Below, in pieces: positions 1-11,421 of a stretch of DNA of 64,000 bases (the first letter of the stretch is position 1; every line of letters starts with the position of its first letter). The stretch is from NCBI RefSeq assembly GCF_030272615.1, contig NC_081415.1, positions 378,371,892-378,435,891 on the forward strand, written 5' to 3'. The notes below the pieces were generated by a model, which saw only the letters and a program-made list of their open reading frames with translations, was not told where the DNA came from and searched no databases. Made by a program: the position numbers and the translations under genes. This stretch comes from Cryptomeria japonica. Lineage: Eukaryota; Streptophyta; Pinopsida; Cupressales; Cupressaceae.

Positions 1-946
1 CTTGAGGATACTTTTGGAGTAGTTGATTACTAGTTTGCATCATTTTCAACCTCTTCTTTGTATCCCTTTTTTCTCAAATTTGACCCAAGGTGAGTCAATC
101 ATGAAATTTGGTGGAGATAAAAAGAATGAGGAGTAGCAGTTCAAGTTAAGCTCAAGGAGTTTACTTAAGTTCACTCTCTCAATCTAAAGAATCTCTTCTT
201 TTTCTATAAAGTTTCTTCTATCTTCTCATCTTATCTAGTTCTTTTCTTTCTTCTAGCTTGCATTGTACTTGTCCAAACTCTTTTAGGCTTAAGAAAAACA
301 ATTGTAACTCAACACTTTTTAAATTATTGAAGAAGTTGTAATAGACTTTCCTTGAATTTAATAAAGAAGAATAATTATTTCTCAAATATTTTTAGTTTTC
401 ATTATTGTTATGAATTATTTGATGTGTTTTCTATTTTTTCTCTTCAAGAAACCTCTAAATATGTCTCATTTATGCAATGATAAGTTTAGTAATTTCATGT
501 AAATGTAGGTTAGAAGTTGTATTAGATTGGTGAGAGTAGTTTGAAGTTGTGAAGCTCACATTTCCTTCACATAAATGCTGAAACAAGAAACATTCTTGTG
601 AAATATTTATGTATTTTTTGATGTTTTTGAGTTGTGTTCATAAAAGCTTCTTTCATTGAGTCTATTTGTGAGTTTATGATACCATATATAATCAGAATGT
701 TTGGTGCATCACCTTCTAGGATAGGTTTCATTTGAAAGTTTTCTTCTATCCTTTTTCCCATTAGGAAGTTAGTTTGTAATAGGTCCAATAGGAGAAACAA
801 CTCACTCTAGAGATTCATTTTATTATGAGCAACCCACAAGCTTGAAGGTGTTTCCATGTTTCAATGGATTGTTGAGCTCCCAGCTTAGCATTAGGGTGCA
901 ATCCTCATGACAATAATGGTTTCAAGCATATAACAACCTATATAAT
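1..946. other. AT-rich repeat-like DNA, no recognisable gene
   Basis: No reading frame here is convincing. A TATA-like CTATAAAG near 205 and an AATAAAG near 359 are the kind of signals found in an LTR promoter and polyadenylation region, so this may be part of an old LTR, but I see no second copy in the window. A minus-strand frame at 567-800 (77 codons) has no family resemblance. Confidence 0.3.
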
Positions 947-1264
947 TGTAGCATCATAAATTGTACACCATTAATTGGGTGGTACAATTCCATGCTTAGG
1001 TTAGCACCCGCCTTAGTGTGTTGCATTTTGTATTTTAATTTCCCTTTAAGCATTTAATTAATTAATTAAATTAAATCTAAAGTCTCATTTTATCGCTCCA
1101 TACATCATTAAATTGAGCCCTTTACCCTAAGTGTGCCCCTTTCTATTTTATTCTTTCAATTAATTAATTCATTAAATCCCTAATTATGTCTTATTTCAAC
1201 ATTCAAGGCTCGATTTCACATATCTAAACACCTTGAATTGTCACACTGAGCTGGGATTGACTTT
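947..1264 (+). repeat. Possible 5' part of an older LTR, split by the Gypsy insertion
   Basis: The stretch begins TGTAGCATCATAAATTG, a plausible LTR start, and is rich in TTAATTAA-type sequence. It stops at the target duplication GTAAT (1265-1269) of the inserted Gypsy element, and host sequence resumes at 7518. No partner LTR or duplication for the host repeat was found, so the call rests on composition and the start motif only. Confidence 0.3.
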
Positions 1265-1269
1265 GTAAT

Positions 1270-2069
1270 TTAGTCACCGGTGAGGAGGGACCTCAAAGAG
1301 ATCAATCTAAACCGGTCAACAAGAGTAAACACAACAAAAACACACAGATATTATGGAGGCAATGTAGAATAGATAGTTTTATTGCATGAAATTTGATTAC
1401 ATCCAACTGGTAACAACCGAGTTACAACATAGCAGTATACATGAATGGTAGAATAGGTCACAACCGGGACCTTGAATCAAAATATGTATCTTCTAGTCAC
1501 ATTCTATCTATCTGATACTCTGATTGATTCTAACATATTACATTATAAAGAATGATTACAAATATATATATCAATCCAAAGGATCCAGTTGGCCCAAAAG
1601 GGATCAAAACCCATAGAACAAGACCTAACATGTAGAATGAACAAGGTCGGCCTCCACCAAGAGATTCCTCCATAAAATCCAAAGAATGGAATGTAGATCA
1701 CAGGAAAAGGTTGGCCACATGCCAAGGAACATCGAAATCAATTCTCAAGGGTCTGCAGGCTTCAGAATGAATTTTGGTAGATCACCAGAATAGGTCTCAG
1801 GCAATCGGTAATATAGGAACAAATGGTAACAAGAAATTGTCATGGAAACTGGTAGCAATATCTTGTCAGAAAGTGATCCAAATGCGATGTGATCTGAAAG
1901 AAAGAAAGATGATCAAGTCTTCAAGTATAATCCAACTCCACAGGATCTGGTGAGCCAAAACCAAGACACACAAAAAGGAAAACTAGAACTGTAAACAGAA
2001 AACAAAATAGAAAGGAAATTTTTTTTGGTTGATGCAAGATTGTTGTGAACCGGGGATGCTCCTGCATCA
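1270..2069 (-). repeat. 3' LTR of the Gypsy chromovirus
   Basis: It matches 6728-7512 along its length; the sequence around GGAGGGACCTCAAAGAGATC is shared. The plus-strand left end has lost the first bases seen in the other copy (TGAACCAGTCAC against TTAGTCAC). The right end reads CTCCTGCATCA, so the LTR begins TGATGCAGGAGCAT on its own strand. Confidence 0.88.
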
Positions 2070-2074
2070 GACAT

Positions 2075-3330
2075 CGGGATTTAATGAAAAAGTAAGCCTC
2101 TCACTTTGTTGGGGTTAGAGGGAAACCAAGGCAGTCTACCTCTTCCTGAGAAAACCAAGATGAATCTTCAACTGGTCTTCCCTTCGACTTCACAATATAT
2201 TATTTGTATTGACTGGTCTGGGTACTATGCCCAATCCTACTATCCAAAATTTCTTCAATTTGATCTGGTTCCTTCCAAGGCAATTGTTTCTCAAGGTCTG
2301 CAACAATGTCCTCACCAAATTCTGGTTCATGGTACTCATGAAGATCTGCAATATTGAATATAGTTGAAATACTTAGACTATTCGGTAGCTCCACTTCATA
2401 TGCATTTCTGGAACTGAACTTCCTCAAAATCTTATAGGGTCCAAACTTCTTCATCTACAACTTATTATAAGTTCCAATTGAGAATCTCTTTTTTCTCAGA
2501 CATACCATCACTTCATCACCAAATTCAAATTCCTTATATATCCTCTTCTTATTTTTTGTCTCTTTATATTTAATGTTCATGTCTTCCAAATGTTGTTTAA
2601 CTTGAATGTGCAATGCTACCATGTGATCTACAAAATCTTTTGCTTTTTAACTCTTTCGATCTTCACTGCTAATGTCTCTCAATTATGATATTCCTCTAGG
2701 ATGCACTTTGGTAACAATCTCAAAAGGTTTTTTTTCGGTACTCCTATTCATTGAATTATTGTAGGCAAACTCTACTTGTGCAAGGATCAAATCCCAAGTT
2801 CTGGTTTTATCTCCCACTAAACATCTCAACAAATTTCCCAAACTCTGGTTAACAACTTTTGTTTGTTCATCAGTCTATGGATAAAAAGTAGAACTAAACT
2901 TCAAATCTATCTTCATCTTCTTCCAAAGTGTTCTCCAAAAAAAGCCAACAAACTTAGTGTCTCTATCTGAAACTATGCTCTTAGGTAATCCATCCAATCT
3001 TACCACTTCCTTGAAAAATAGGTCTGCTACATACAATGCATCTGATGTCTTCTTACAAGGTATGAAATGAGCCATCTTTGAAAATCTATCCACTACCACA
3101 AATAAAGAATCATTCCCTCTCGGTGTCTTAGGCAATCCAAGTACAAAATCCATGCTTATATCCTCCCAAGGTCTTACCCATATTGTCAAAGGTTTATACA
3201 ATCCCACATTCTGACTACTACCTTTTACAACTTGACAAACTCTACAACTCTACACATACCTCTTAACATCCTTATGAATCTAGGGCCAAAAGTGCTGCTC
3301 ACTCACCAATGCAACTATTTTGTCAATGCC
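2075..3330 (-). pseudogene. Gypsy integrase with C-terminal chromodomain, broken
   Basis: The integrase core is readable at 2875-3207 (110 codons), with the first catalytic Asp in [11 protein letters not shown] and the second in IVSDRDTKF. Such integrases insert the cDNA into chromosomes. After a stop near 2875 the frame continues with AYNNSMNRST, as in Gypsy integrases. At 2200-2454 (84 codons) the C-terminal region ends in a chromodomain start, PDQIEEILDSR, and beyond a stop the translation continues YIVKSKGKTS, which fits the usual chromodomain VKWKG strand with Trp replaced by Ser. Chromodomains steer insertion toward marked chromatin. Several stops and frame changes make the product non-functional. 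Confidence 0.88.
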
Positions 3331-3479
3331 AAAATGTCCAGCTAGTCATTCACTATGTTTCTCTTTTATTAGGTTTTCTCTCATGGAACTATTAGGTATG
3401 CACAACTAAAATCCCCTGAATAACATCCCATCCTAAATTAAATAATCCAACCATTTTCTCCTATCAACCATAACCTATT

Positions 3480-4080
3480 CTCTACATGCTTTCCAAGGTT
3501 CCACAAAATTCGGGTCTTCATCATACAAGGTCTTCAAATCTTCAAAACCTAATACTGTCACTCTCATCTCAGTCAACAAATTTCTTCTCCTACTCAATGC
3601 ATTAACAATTTTTTTATATCTCCCACTTCTATGCTTTAACACAAAGGTGTAACTCTACAATAATTCTACCCATCTCATATATCTCTGATTCAACTTACTC
3701 CGATTGTTAAAATACTGTAAAGCTTGATGATCTATATATAAAACAAACTCCTTAGGCAACAAGTAATGTCTCCACTTCTTCAAGGCTTGAACTATGGCAT
3801 AAAATTCTTGATCATACACTGAATATCTCCTCTAGGCATCATTTAATTTCTCATTGAAATAGGCTACTGCTCTCCCTTCTTGACTCAAGACTACTCCTAT
3901 TGTTGTTCCACTTGCATCACAATCCACTTGAAATACCTTATTGAAATCCGATAAAGCTAACATAGGCCACTCAGTCACTTTTTGCTTCAACAATTCAAAA
4001 ATTTTGTTTGCTCCAGTGGTCCACTTGAATTCCTTCTGATCTTCTCTCATGGTCTCAGTCATAGGGTTACAAACTGAACT
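3480..4080 (-). pseudogene. Gypsy RNase H domain, broken
   Basis: The frame at 3832-4062 reads through KVFQVDCDASGTTIGVVLSQ, the first strand of a Gypsy RNase H with its catalytic Asp. Beyond a stop it continues with RRYSVYDQEFYAIVQALKKW and RHYLLPKEFVLYIDHQAL, both typical of the family. RNase H removes the RNA strand during reverse transcription. It follows the reverse transcriptase directly, as expected for one polyprotein. Confidence 0.87.
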
Positions 4081-4084
4081 GAAA

Positions 4085-5140
4085 TTTTTGATAAACTTCT
4101 AGTAAAAACTAGCCAATCCATGAAATGATATTACCTCCCCAATGCTTTCCAGTGTAGGCCACTCAACAATGGCTTTCACTTTCTCAGGGTCCATCTTCAA
4201 ACCATCCTCAGATATCAAAAATCCTAAATAGACTAACTCATCCTTCATGAAAGTACACTTCTTGATATTGATCAACAAGTTTTCTTCTCTCAACCTCTGT
4301 GAAACATGTCTTTACTACAACAAATGCTCCTCTTTTTCTTTACTAAAAATCAGAATGTCATCCAAATACACAATACAAAACTTACCCAATAATTTCTTCA
4401 ATACCTCATTCATTGGCCTCATGAAAGTACTCGGTGCATTAGTCAATCCAAAAGGTATCACCAATCATTCATATAGTCCTTCATTTGTCTTAAATGTTGT
4501 CTTCCACTCATCACCTTCTGTGATCCTGATCTAATGAAATCCACTCTTCAAATCTATCTTTGTAAAGTATTTTTCTCCACTCAAACAATCCCTTATGTCA
4601 TCCATCCTAGGCAAAGGAAATTGGTATTTCACTACGATCTTGTTTATTGCTCTTAAATTGGTACACATCCTCCATTCTCCATTCTTCTTAGGTGCTAATA
4701 CTACTAGTACTGCACAAGGGCTCAAACTCTCCTTGATCAAACCTTTCTTCAACAACTCCTGCACTTTTTTGTTCAGTTCTTCATTCTCTACCGATGTCAA
4801 CCGGTGTGAAACTTTGTTAGGAAAACTAGCTCTAGGAACCAAGTCCATGCAATGACTAATACTTCTAACAGGTGGCAATCCATCAGGTACATTATCTGAA
4901 ATGATGTCCTCATATCCTGTCAGCAAATATCTTATTTCTTCTGGGTGCTCTTCTTTTGGTTCCGGTCTCTTAGTCTTCTTAGGAATTACAACAAAACACA
5001 CATTCTCATGTCTCAGTCCATCCATGAATTTCCTTCCATCTACTAAACAAATTTTGGCATTTGTACACACTTCATTCTTCAAAGGTTCCTCCAAAGGTAA
5101 CAAGGTTTTCTTCATCCCATTTGCCACAATAGTGTATGTA
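4085..5140 (-). pseudogene. Gypsy reverse transcriptase, broken
   Basis: The 4531-5127 frame (198 codons) holds the fingers and palm start of a Gypsy reverse transcriptase: LLKKGLIKESLSPCAVLV, PKKNGEWRMCTNLRAINK, and the first catalytic Asp in YFTKIDLKSGFH. A stop follows. The catalytic YLDD box survives at 4357-4368 in [17 protein letters not shown]. The thumb and connection continue at 4099-4293 with VYLGFLISEDGLKMDPEKV and the HGLASFY motif. Only scattered stops separate otherwise collinear sequence. The enzyme would copy element RNA into DNA in a cytoplasmic particle. Confidence 0.92.
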
Positions 5141-5175
5141 TTCTTCCTCCCATCATGTATTCCCTTTCTATCAAA

Positions 5176-5540
5176 CTACCAAGGTCTACCCAACAAAAGA
5201 TGACAAATATCCATAGGCATACCATCACACAAAACTTCATCATGATAATTCCTAGTTTTCATTTTCACCAAACACTGTTCACTTACTAACAACTTATGTT
5301 CATCCTGAATCCATGCTATCTGATAAGGATTAGGGTGTTTCAATCTCTCTAATTTTAATTTATTCACCATCTCTTCTAAAACAAGATTATCTGAACTACC
5401 ACTATCAATAACAACTTTACAACACTTACTAGATACCTTACATCTAGTTTTGAACAGTTTCTTCCTCTGCAAAGGTTCTTCGTCTTCTCTGGTATGACAC
5501 AAATCTCTCCTCATTATCAACAGTTCTCCATCTTCTGGTT
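5176..5540 (-). pseudogene. Gypsy aspartic protease, partly open
   Basis: A 114-codon frame contains the retroviral-type protease core VVIDSGSSDNLV, with the catalytic Asp-Ser-Gly, and ends at HLLLGRPW, the conserved closing strand of Gypsy proteases. The protease would cut the Gag-Pol polyprotein. The frame stops at LGRPW, just before the linker to reverse transcriptase. The active site looks intact, so this is one of the best preserved parts of the element. Confidence 0.87.
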
Positions 5541-6650
5541 TATTGGTCTGATTTGGTGGGGTTTTATTCCACTACTGTTTCTCTTCTGGTAGCCTCTTTC
5601 TTCTTACACTCAAAGTCCTTCTCCTCCACACTTAAAGCAGGTTCCTCTAAGTGTCCTCTTATCTTGTCCTCCAAATTTTTCATTCCGATAACCATTTGGT
5701 TCTCTCCTCCGGTAGAAATTTCTATCATCCTTTCAGTATGGATTACCTTATTTTCTCACTTCCTTGTCCTTGTTCTGATCTATATTGGTTCCTCTTCCTC
5801 CGGTATATCCTCTTCCTCCTTGAGATCTTCCTCTAGTAAACCTTCCACCTCTACCTCTTTGTCTCTATTCATGTCTTTTGTTCAATTTCTCTTTAGCCTT
5901 TAGTGCATACTAGTAAGCCTCTTCAACACTCTCCAATTTGATCATATTGATTTCATCTTGTATAGACATCTGCAATCTGTTCAAATATCTTGATATTTGT
6001 TTAACTTCATCATCAACATGTCCGGATCTGATGTTCAACTTGTAAAATGCTTCGGTGTACTCCTTCACACTAGATTCCTTTTGTCTCAGATTCTGCAACT
6101 TCCAGAACAAATCCACTTGATAATTCACTGGCACACAACTTAGCAATCATCCAATCCCATTTCTTAATATTTTCTTCACCTCTTCTTTGTCTATCAACTT
6201 GCAAATGCTCCCATCAAAGAGATGCATGACCTTTCAACTGGGTACAAACATATTTCACCTTCCTCTCTTTTGTAGTATTTTCAAAATCAAAATACTTCAA
6301 CATCTCCAAGATCCAATCCAACAATTCATCTAAATCTAACTTCCCTTCATATTTCAGTGGGGTAAAATGAGGTTTAGTGTTCGCCCTACTCAAAACCCTT
6401 AAAATATTTCTTCATCTGGATCAACTGCCGGTAGGTTTACTTGTTCTATCAAGGCTTCTTCTCCTTCATCTTCACTTACATCTTCAATATGTCGGCCTCT
6501 TCTCTGGACTCTCTCCATGGCTTCTAACCGGGCTGCTATTCCTCGCAACATCTCCATCACAATAGGTGTTGCATTCCCACGTGCTCCACCATTCCTAGTT
6601 CCTCTTCACGTCATTGATTCATGCTAGTCCTCTTCTATTGCAGGTTGGAT
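5541..6650 (-). pseudogene. Gypsy Gag (capsid and nucleocapsid), broken
   Basis: The 5910-6146 frame has the retrotransposon Gag pattern VDLFWKLQNLRQKESSVKEY, then TEAFYKLNIRSG. The nucleocapsid zinc knuckle is damaged: at about 5600-5640 the translation gives CFKCGGEG and then a stop before the His and last Cys. The upstream part to 6650 contains acidic low-complexity sequence but no unbroken frame. Gag would form the particle and bind the RNA. Confidence 0.75.
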
Positions 6651-6710
6651 CTGCAATCCACCACCCTACAACAAAAAATTTAGGACACACAACCTCAAGA
6701 ATGAAACTTT

Positions 6711-6722
6711 GCTCTGATACCA
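6711..6722 (-). other. Primer binding site, initiator Met tRNA
   Basis: On the minus strand this reads TGGTATCAGAGC, an exact match to the well-known plant initiator-Met tRNA primer site. It lies 5 bases inside the 5' LTR boundary and fixes both the element's orientation and the LTR end. Confidence 0.93.
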
Positions 6723-6727
6723 CTAGT

Positions 6728-7512
6728 TGAACCAGTCACTAGTAAGGAGGGACCTCAAAGAGATCAGTCTGAACTGATCAGAAAGAGTAAACACAACAAA
6801 AAAAAACATATAGGATGGAGGCAACGTAGAACATATAGTTTTATTGCATGAAATTTAATTACATCCAACTGGTAACAACTGGGTTACAACATACCGCCAC
6901 ACAGGCCTAGTAGAATAGTGACCGGGACCTTGAATCAAAAGAGTCTATCTATCCAATACTCTGATTGATTCTATTTGATTACATTCTAAAGCATGATTAC
7001 AAATATATATATATCAATCCAAAGCATCCAGTCGGCCCAAAAGGGATCAAAACCTGAAGAACGAGACCTAATGTGCATAATGAACAAGGTCTGCCTCTAC
7101 CAAGAGATTCCTCTGAAAAATCCAAAGGATGAAACATAGATTGTAGGAAAAGGTTGGCCACATGCCAAGGAACATCGAAATCAACGCTCAAGGATCCAGA
7201 AGCTTCAGAATGGATTTCGATAGATCACTAGAATAGGTCTCCGACAACCGGTAACAAAGGAACAACCAATAACAAGAAACTATCATGGAAATCAGTAGCG
7301 ATATCTTGTCCAAAATTAATCCAAATGCGATGTAGTTTGAAAGCAAGAAATATGATCAAGTATTCAAGTAGAATCCAACTCCAAAGGATTCAGTGAGCCA
7401 AAACTGAGACACACAAAAAGGAAAACTAAAATTGCAAACAAAAAAGAAAATAGAAAGGAAAATGTTTTTGGTTGATGCAAGATTGTTGTGAATCAGGGAT
7501 GCTCCTACATTA
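6728..7512 (-). repeat. 5' LTR of the Gypsy chromovirus
   Basis: It is the partner of 1270-2069. The boundary is set by the primer site on one side and by the target duplication GTAAT (7513-7517) on the other. The outer end reads CTCCTACATTA, one substitution from the CATCA end of the other copy. Confidence 0.88.
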
Positions 7513-7517
7513 GTAAT

Positions 7518-8867
7518 CACGATACCTTGCATCCCTAAAAAATTGGAAATAAGTTGGTCGGACTATGGTGATTTGCCATGGTCTTGACTTTTTCTCCCTG
7601 AATTTTTGGATCATGTTTTGCTGGTATTATAATGTTTAAATATGATTTGGTGTGAAATTATATCATTTCTAGGTCGGCCTGTAATAAAAAATAATGTTAG
7701 GGTTTCATACATATAGCCTTTTCTTTCCTCATTTGAAGGATCCATCTACAAGCAATTAAAGGATCCTCTTATGAAGTTAAAGTGTAGGCTATGTGTAGTC
7801 TTCAATTAGAAAATCAAGCATTTATCAAGTCTTCATCAACCATATTCATCATCCATTGAAGCTTTGGAGATATTGAAGTATAATAGATCACTAATAGTTG
7901 ACTGGCTTGTACCTCTCCCTTATGGTTTGGTATGGTTTCATGTTATTTTCATGTCTCTGTGTGAGTTTCATAATACTTGTTTTTAGACTTATATTCATTA
8001 TTTATATCCATTATTGCATTTTTTATTTAAAGCATTTACATTTATATTTACATTCATTTAGGGTTTTCTCTCCAAGTGTAGGATAGAACTCTATATTTAC
8101 ATTTAGGATCTTGCATACACACAAGGTTCTAGCACACACACATTTAAAATTTATATTGGCTATTTATGGAGGTGGAAATCACCAAAACAAGGAGTTTAAC
8201 TAAGGGAAAACCCTATATAGCCACCCAAAATGTTGTTTTCCATCTTGCAAGTACATTTGTAGGATTTCTATGGAGTTGCAAACTTTCAGGAAAGATAGAA
8301 CACATAGGTGTAGACCCAAGGCCAAAAACTACTCTCAATCTTCTAGGACCAAGGCGTGGTACTCTGGTCCTATGGACTTTTCTGAATTTTGCAATAGTTT
8401 AGCAGTGTAGGATCACAGGTTGTAGAATCTAGAAGACTAAAGCAACACAATATCAAGGACCAAGGCGTAGCACCATACTCTAGATTAGTTAGGCCCCATT
8501 TATGGTGACAGGTGCATATCAAAATTCCCTTTCCAGCTATGTATTATATATCTTAGTTTAAGTACAATATCTTTATGTTATTTTAGTTGCATAGTCATTT
8601 CCTTCATCTTTCTAACCTAGTTTGTCATTTCTCTACATTTTCAATACTTCCCCTCATTGTAACAAAGGAATAGAAACCCTAAAGATATTTCTTAACTCTC
8701 TTTAAAAAAAATTAGCCAGAGTGAATCATCTCCTCAGGCTCTTTCATATTCCAATGTATGGTTGAAATTTGGGTTAGGTCCTAAACTACCTGATCCCATT
8801 TTTCACCATCACAATAATATATGCAATAAGGATAACCCAACAAGGCTTCATGGGAGAAAACAGTGCA
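7518..8867 (+). other. Host repeat DNA after the Gypsy element
   Basis: The sequence continues the repeat interrupted at 1264. It contains ACATATAGCC near 7709 as a possible TATA element and T-rich, U5-like sequence to about 8110. A 78-codon frame at 8166-8402 starts MEVEITKTRSLTKGKPYIA; I do not recognise it and its tail is unremarkable. The phrase GACCAAGGCGT occurs twice (about 8349 and 8459). No supported gene. Confidence 0.3.
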
Positions 8868-9059
8868 TCATGCTTTTGTATCTACCTCTGCCATTTCATT
8901 GTCATTGTCATTGATATTGATATTGATATTGAAGTGATGTCCATCTCCATCTCCATCTACGTGAGGATACCAACTTGACATGCTACTAGAGTTGTTGTAG
9001 CTTTGATCCTTTCCCTTGCCCTCTCCCTCGCCCTCGCCTTCACCCTCACCTTTAACAAA
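8868..9059 (-). CDS. Possible C-terminal exon with dipeptide repeats, unrecognised
   Basis: One minus-strand frame stays open for 63 codons through four different hexanucleotide blocks. In order it encodes a Gly-Glu run with Gly-Lys, a mixed segment SYNNSSSMSSWYPHV, an Asp-Gly run, HHF, an Asn-Ile run, an Asn-Asp run, and a non-repetitive end EMAEVDTKA before TGA (8868-8870). It is bounded upstream by TAG at 9060-9062, so it has no start of its own and would have to be an exon or the relic of one; the AG there could serve as an acceptor but lacks a good pyrimidine tract. It could equally be chance, because hexamer repeats stay open easily. No family is assigned. Confidence 0.3.
   Translation of the reverse strand, partial: FVKGEGEGEGEGEGKGKDQSYNNSSSMSSWYPHVDGDGDGHHFNINININDNDNEMAEVDTKA
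8896..9050. repeat. Cluster of four short hexanucleotide repeats
   Basis: In about 155 bp there are three ATTGTC-type units, three GATATT units (8913-8930), three CCATCT units (8941-8958) and an imperfect CCCTCG block (9013-9050). Different units lie side by side rather than one array. Confidence 0.8.
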
Positions 9060-9636
9060 CTACATCTTTCTACATGTTACAGGTTAAAAGAAGAAAATCA
9101 AAGAATTCAAACAATAGGATGCTCTGAGATTTGGAGCAGAGGAGAGGGAAATGAGATGACATGGAAAACCAAACGAAATGTAATCCAAATTTATGTCAAA
9201 TATCAAATGGAATGTGGCGAAAAAGTCCACAAAATTATAATCATTATTCACGGGTATGTCAGGTCAACAACCACACTTTTCTCATTAAAAATGAGGGAGT
9301 ACAAAGAAAAAAATGGCATTGGGCAGAGTATTGACTCATCGACTCTATATTATTTGGGGGAAAAGGGAAATTTTTCCCTAATTAATTAAGATACTTTCTA
9401 TTTTTTCAAAATTTTAACTTTGTTTCCATTATATTAATTAATAATAATAAGCCATATCACTTATTCATAAAAACTTGTTTATGCTTTATAAATTTTTTAC
9501 TATAAGAAGTTGGTCTTGCATAAGAGATGTTTTCTATGATTAACTTTTTTTAATGATGAGTATTATCTATTTCATATATTTTTCTTTCATTTTATTCATT
9601 TTGATATGTTAGTTTTGATTGATATCAAATTCTTAT
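9060..9636 (+). other. AT-rich DNA without a supported gene
   Basis: A plus-strand frame (9003-9389, 128 codons) runs through the CCCTCG block into ordinary sequence; apart from a Leu/Ala-rich start due to the repeat it shows no motif. The run TTACAG near 9080 after a pyrimidine-rich tract is an acceptor-like site. The rest is AT-rich and featureless up to the LTR start at 9637. Confidence 0.3.
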
Positions 9637-11328
9637 TGTAGACGTATAAAAATGACCATATTCCTAAATGAATATTTTATGTTCATTTCTCTATTTAATT
9701 AAATCCAATTTAATTAGATTACCCATATTCCTCTATTTAATTAAGTAAATTATTCAATCTATTTAAATTAAATTCACTATACCCATTTAATGAATAAATC
9801 ATTTTATTCAATTAAATTCCCCCTATCCACTTTTAATTAAATTCAAATTTAATTAAATAGTTATCCTAAATTGGATAAATCTAATTTTTTTAATTTCCCC
9901 AAATTGCAACCAAATTGAATTAAATTAACTTTATTTCAATTAAATCCTATTATCCCTCCATCCACTTGCAAAATCCTACATCTCCCACTTGCCTTCCTAA
10001 ACCCCTTTCTAATCCCTTCTAGACTCTTCTAATCGCTTCTAATTAGCATAACCCATCTTCTAAACTTTGTCACATCCCTAAGCAAGGGGAGGTCACTTCT
10101 CAAATCCTCAAAGTCTTTGATGACCATTAAAGGCTTCAAGCCTTCAACCACTTCATTTCTCAAAGTCTTTGATAACCATTAAAGGCTTCAAGCCTTCAAC
10201 CACTTAATTTTCCAAAGTCTCCCAAACCATTAATGGTTAATTCAACCCTCTTACATGGTTAGAGACTTTTTGCCTAACTTAACCTTCATCCAACCCAAAG
10301 GTCTCATCAAGCCTTTAATGCTTTGACCATGATTATCTCTTAATCATTTGCACAAGGGTTTATCCCTGGATTAACTCTTAATCCAATGGGTAAGCCTAAC
10401 TTAAGCTTAACCCTTATCTCTAGATAACCATAAGGTTTTCTTAGGCATTTAATGCCTCCAACCCCTTCTCTCAACCCAACCCTATGTTGACACTTGTCAC
10501 CATTTCATTGGTGCAAATTGCAAACATGGATCCCCAACTTTCAAACTCAACCCTTGATCAGCTCTTTCAATCCTAACCATCCATTGCCCTATTTTTGCTA
10601 TAAATAGAGCTCTCATTCCTCCATTTTAGATCATCCTCCAAATTTGTAGTATCACACTTATGCTCAAATATATTCAAGCTTTCATATATCATTTTTATGC
10701 TCATCATTTTAGCCTCTTTTAAATCAGGAATTAGTCTAAATATGCATGTTTAGAATATTTTCTTTATCATTTAGCTCAATCATAGACTAAATATATCATG
10801 TTAGGATAGTATTTATACTAACCTTGTCATCTTATAAATCTAGTTTATTGCATTTCTAGAATCATGCATAGGTTAGGATGCATTTCATTCTAAAAATCTA
10901 TCAAAGCATCCCTCGTTCTTATATTTGCCATCCCTAAACCATTTTGCTCAGTGATCTGAGAGCAAAAACATTGGTTTGAGGGACATTGTAAGATAGAGAA
11001 CCATGGGACCAACCTTGGGAAGCTGAGTTATACTTCATGACTCCATAGCTTGCACCAAGAAGTCCTGTGTGTGTGTGTGGACAGGTATTTTGGAACATTT
11101 TTCACATATTGAGTTCTATCGACCCACTTTTGTCACATACACTTATATGTCAAGAACTTTTAGATTTCCTAATATCCACCTTAGATCAAAATTGAGGTGC
11201 AAAATTAAAATTGGTTCAATTTTGCAACATAAAATCAATCCTTTCTCTTTTAAAACTCAAAATACATATATATATATATTGGACTTGTTTCTTTTGTAGG
11301 CATCTAAAAATGGTCAATGCTTACGACA
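9637..11328 (+). repeat. Orphan Tat-like LTR, end tentative
   Basis: It begins TGTAGACGTATAAAAATG, the same start style as the Tat-type LTRs at 12557 (minus), 14084 (minus) and 19395. It has the same internal order: a TTAATTAA-rich U3 start, a promoter with TATAAATA at 10599-10606, then a GATCTGAGAGCAAAA stretch near 10952 comparable to 45668. The proposed end, TTACGACA at 11328, resembles the GGCATGACA end of the 19.4-kb LTR. I could not find a clean target duplication, so the right boundary is uncertain and it may be one LTR of a disrupted element. Confidence 0.6.
10105..10208. repeat. Tandem repeat, 2 x 52 bp, in the orphan LTR
   Basis: Two nearly identical copies share CAAAGTCTTTGATRACC and AAAGGCTTCAAGCCTTC. 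Each copy carries the dyad AAGGCTT-C-AAGCCTT with 7-base arms. Together with AGGCATT-T-AATGCCT near 10443 it may form protein-binding sites in the LTR promoter. Confidence 0.85.
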
Positions 11329-11416
11329 TCATACTTTAATATGTCCACGTGACCTTCTTTTAGGGTTTTTTCATATTATTATTTCTTCTATGTCGCACAT
11401 TCGATCTTTATCATTT
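11329..11416. other. Short host stretch before the large minus-strand element
   Basis: This joins to 48057 if the 11.4-48 kb element is removed. It holds no feature of its own. Confidence 0.5.
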
Positions 11417-11421
11417 GTCGA

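Larger units (their letters stand above)
1270..7512 (-). mobile_element. Ty3/Gypsy chromovirus, minus strand, degraded
   Basis: This is a complete but inactive LTR retrotransposon. Two LTRs (1270-2069 and 6728-7512) flank a 4.66-kb interior. The target duplication GTAAT is present on both sides (1265-1269, 7513-7517). Reading the minus strand, the order is primer site for initiator-Met tRNA, gag, aspartic protease, reverse transcriptase, RNase H, integrase and C-terminal chromodomain. That order (integrase after RNase H) defines Ty3/Gypsy, and the chromodomain places it among chromoviruses. Stops and frame changes occur in every domain. The LTRs differ by many substitutions and about 15 bp in length, so the insertion is old. 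Confidence 0.93.

Noticed and set aside
4595-5203. Plus-strand frames of 86-100 codons across the Gypsy pol
   Set aside because: They are antisense to the reverse transcriptase and protease, which have unmistakable motifs on the minus strand.
9003-9389. Plus-strand frame of 128 codons with a hydrophobic start, as a signal-peptide protein
   Set aside because: The Leu/Ala start is the translation of the CCCTCG repeat, and the remainder has no motif. The minus-strand reading of the repeat is at least as plausible, so neither is claimed firmly.
9637-11328. Target duplication for the orphan LTR
   Set aside because: CTTAT before 9637 has no match after 11328 (TCATA) or at nearby alternative ends, so it is called an orphan LTR with an open right boundary rather than a proven solo LTR.
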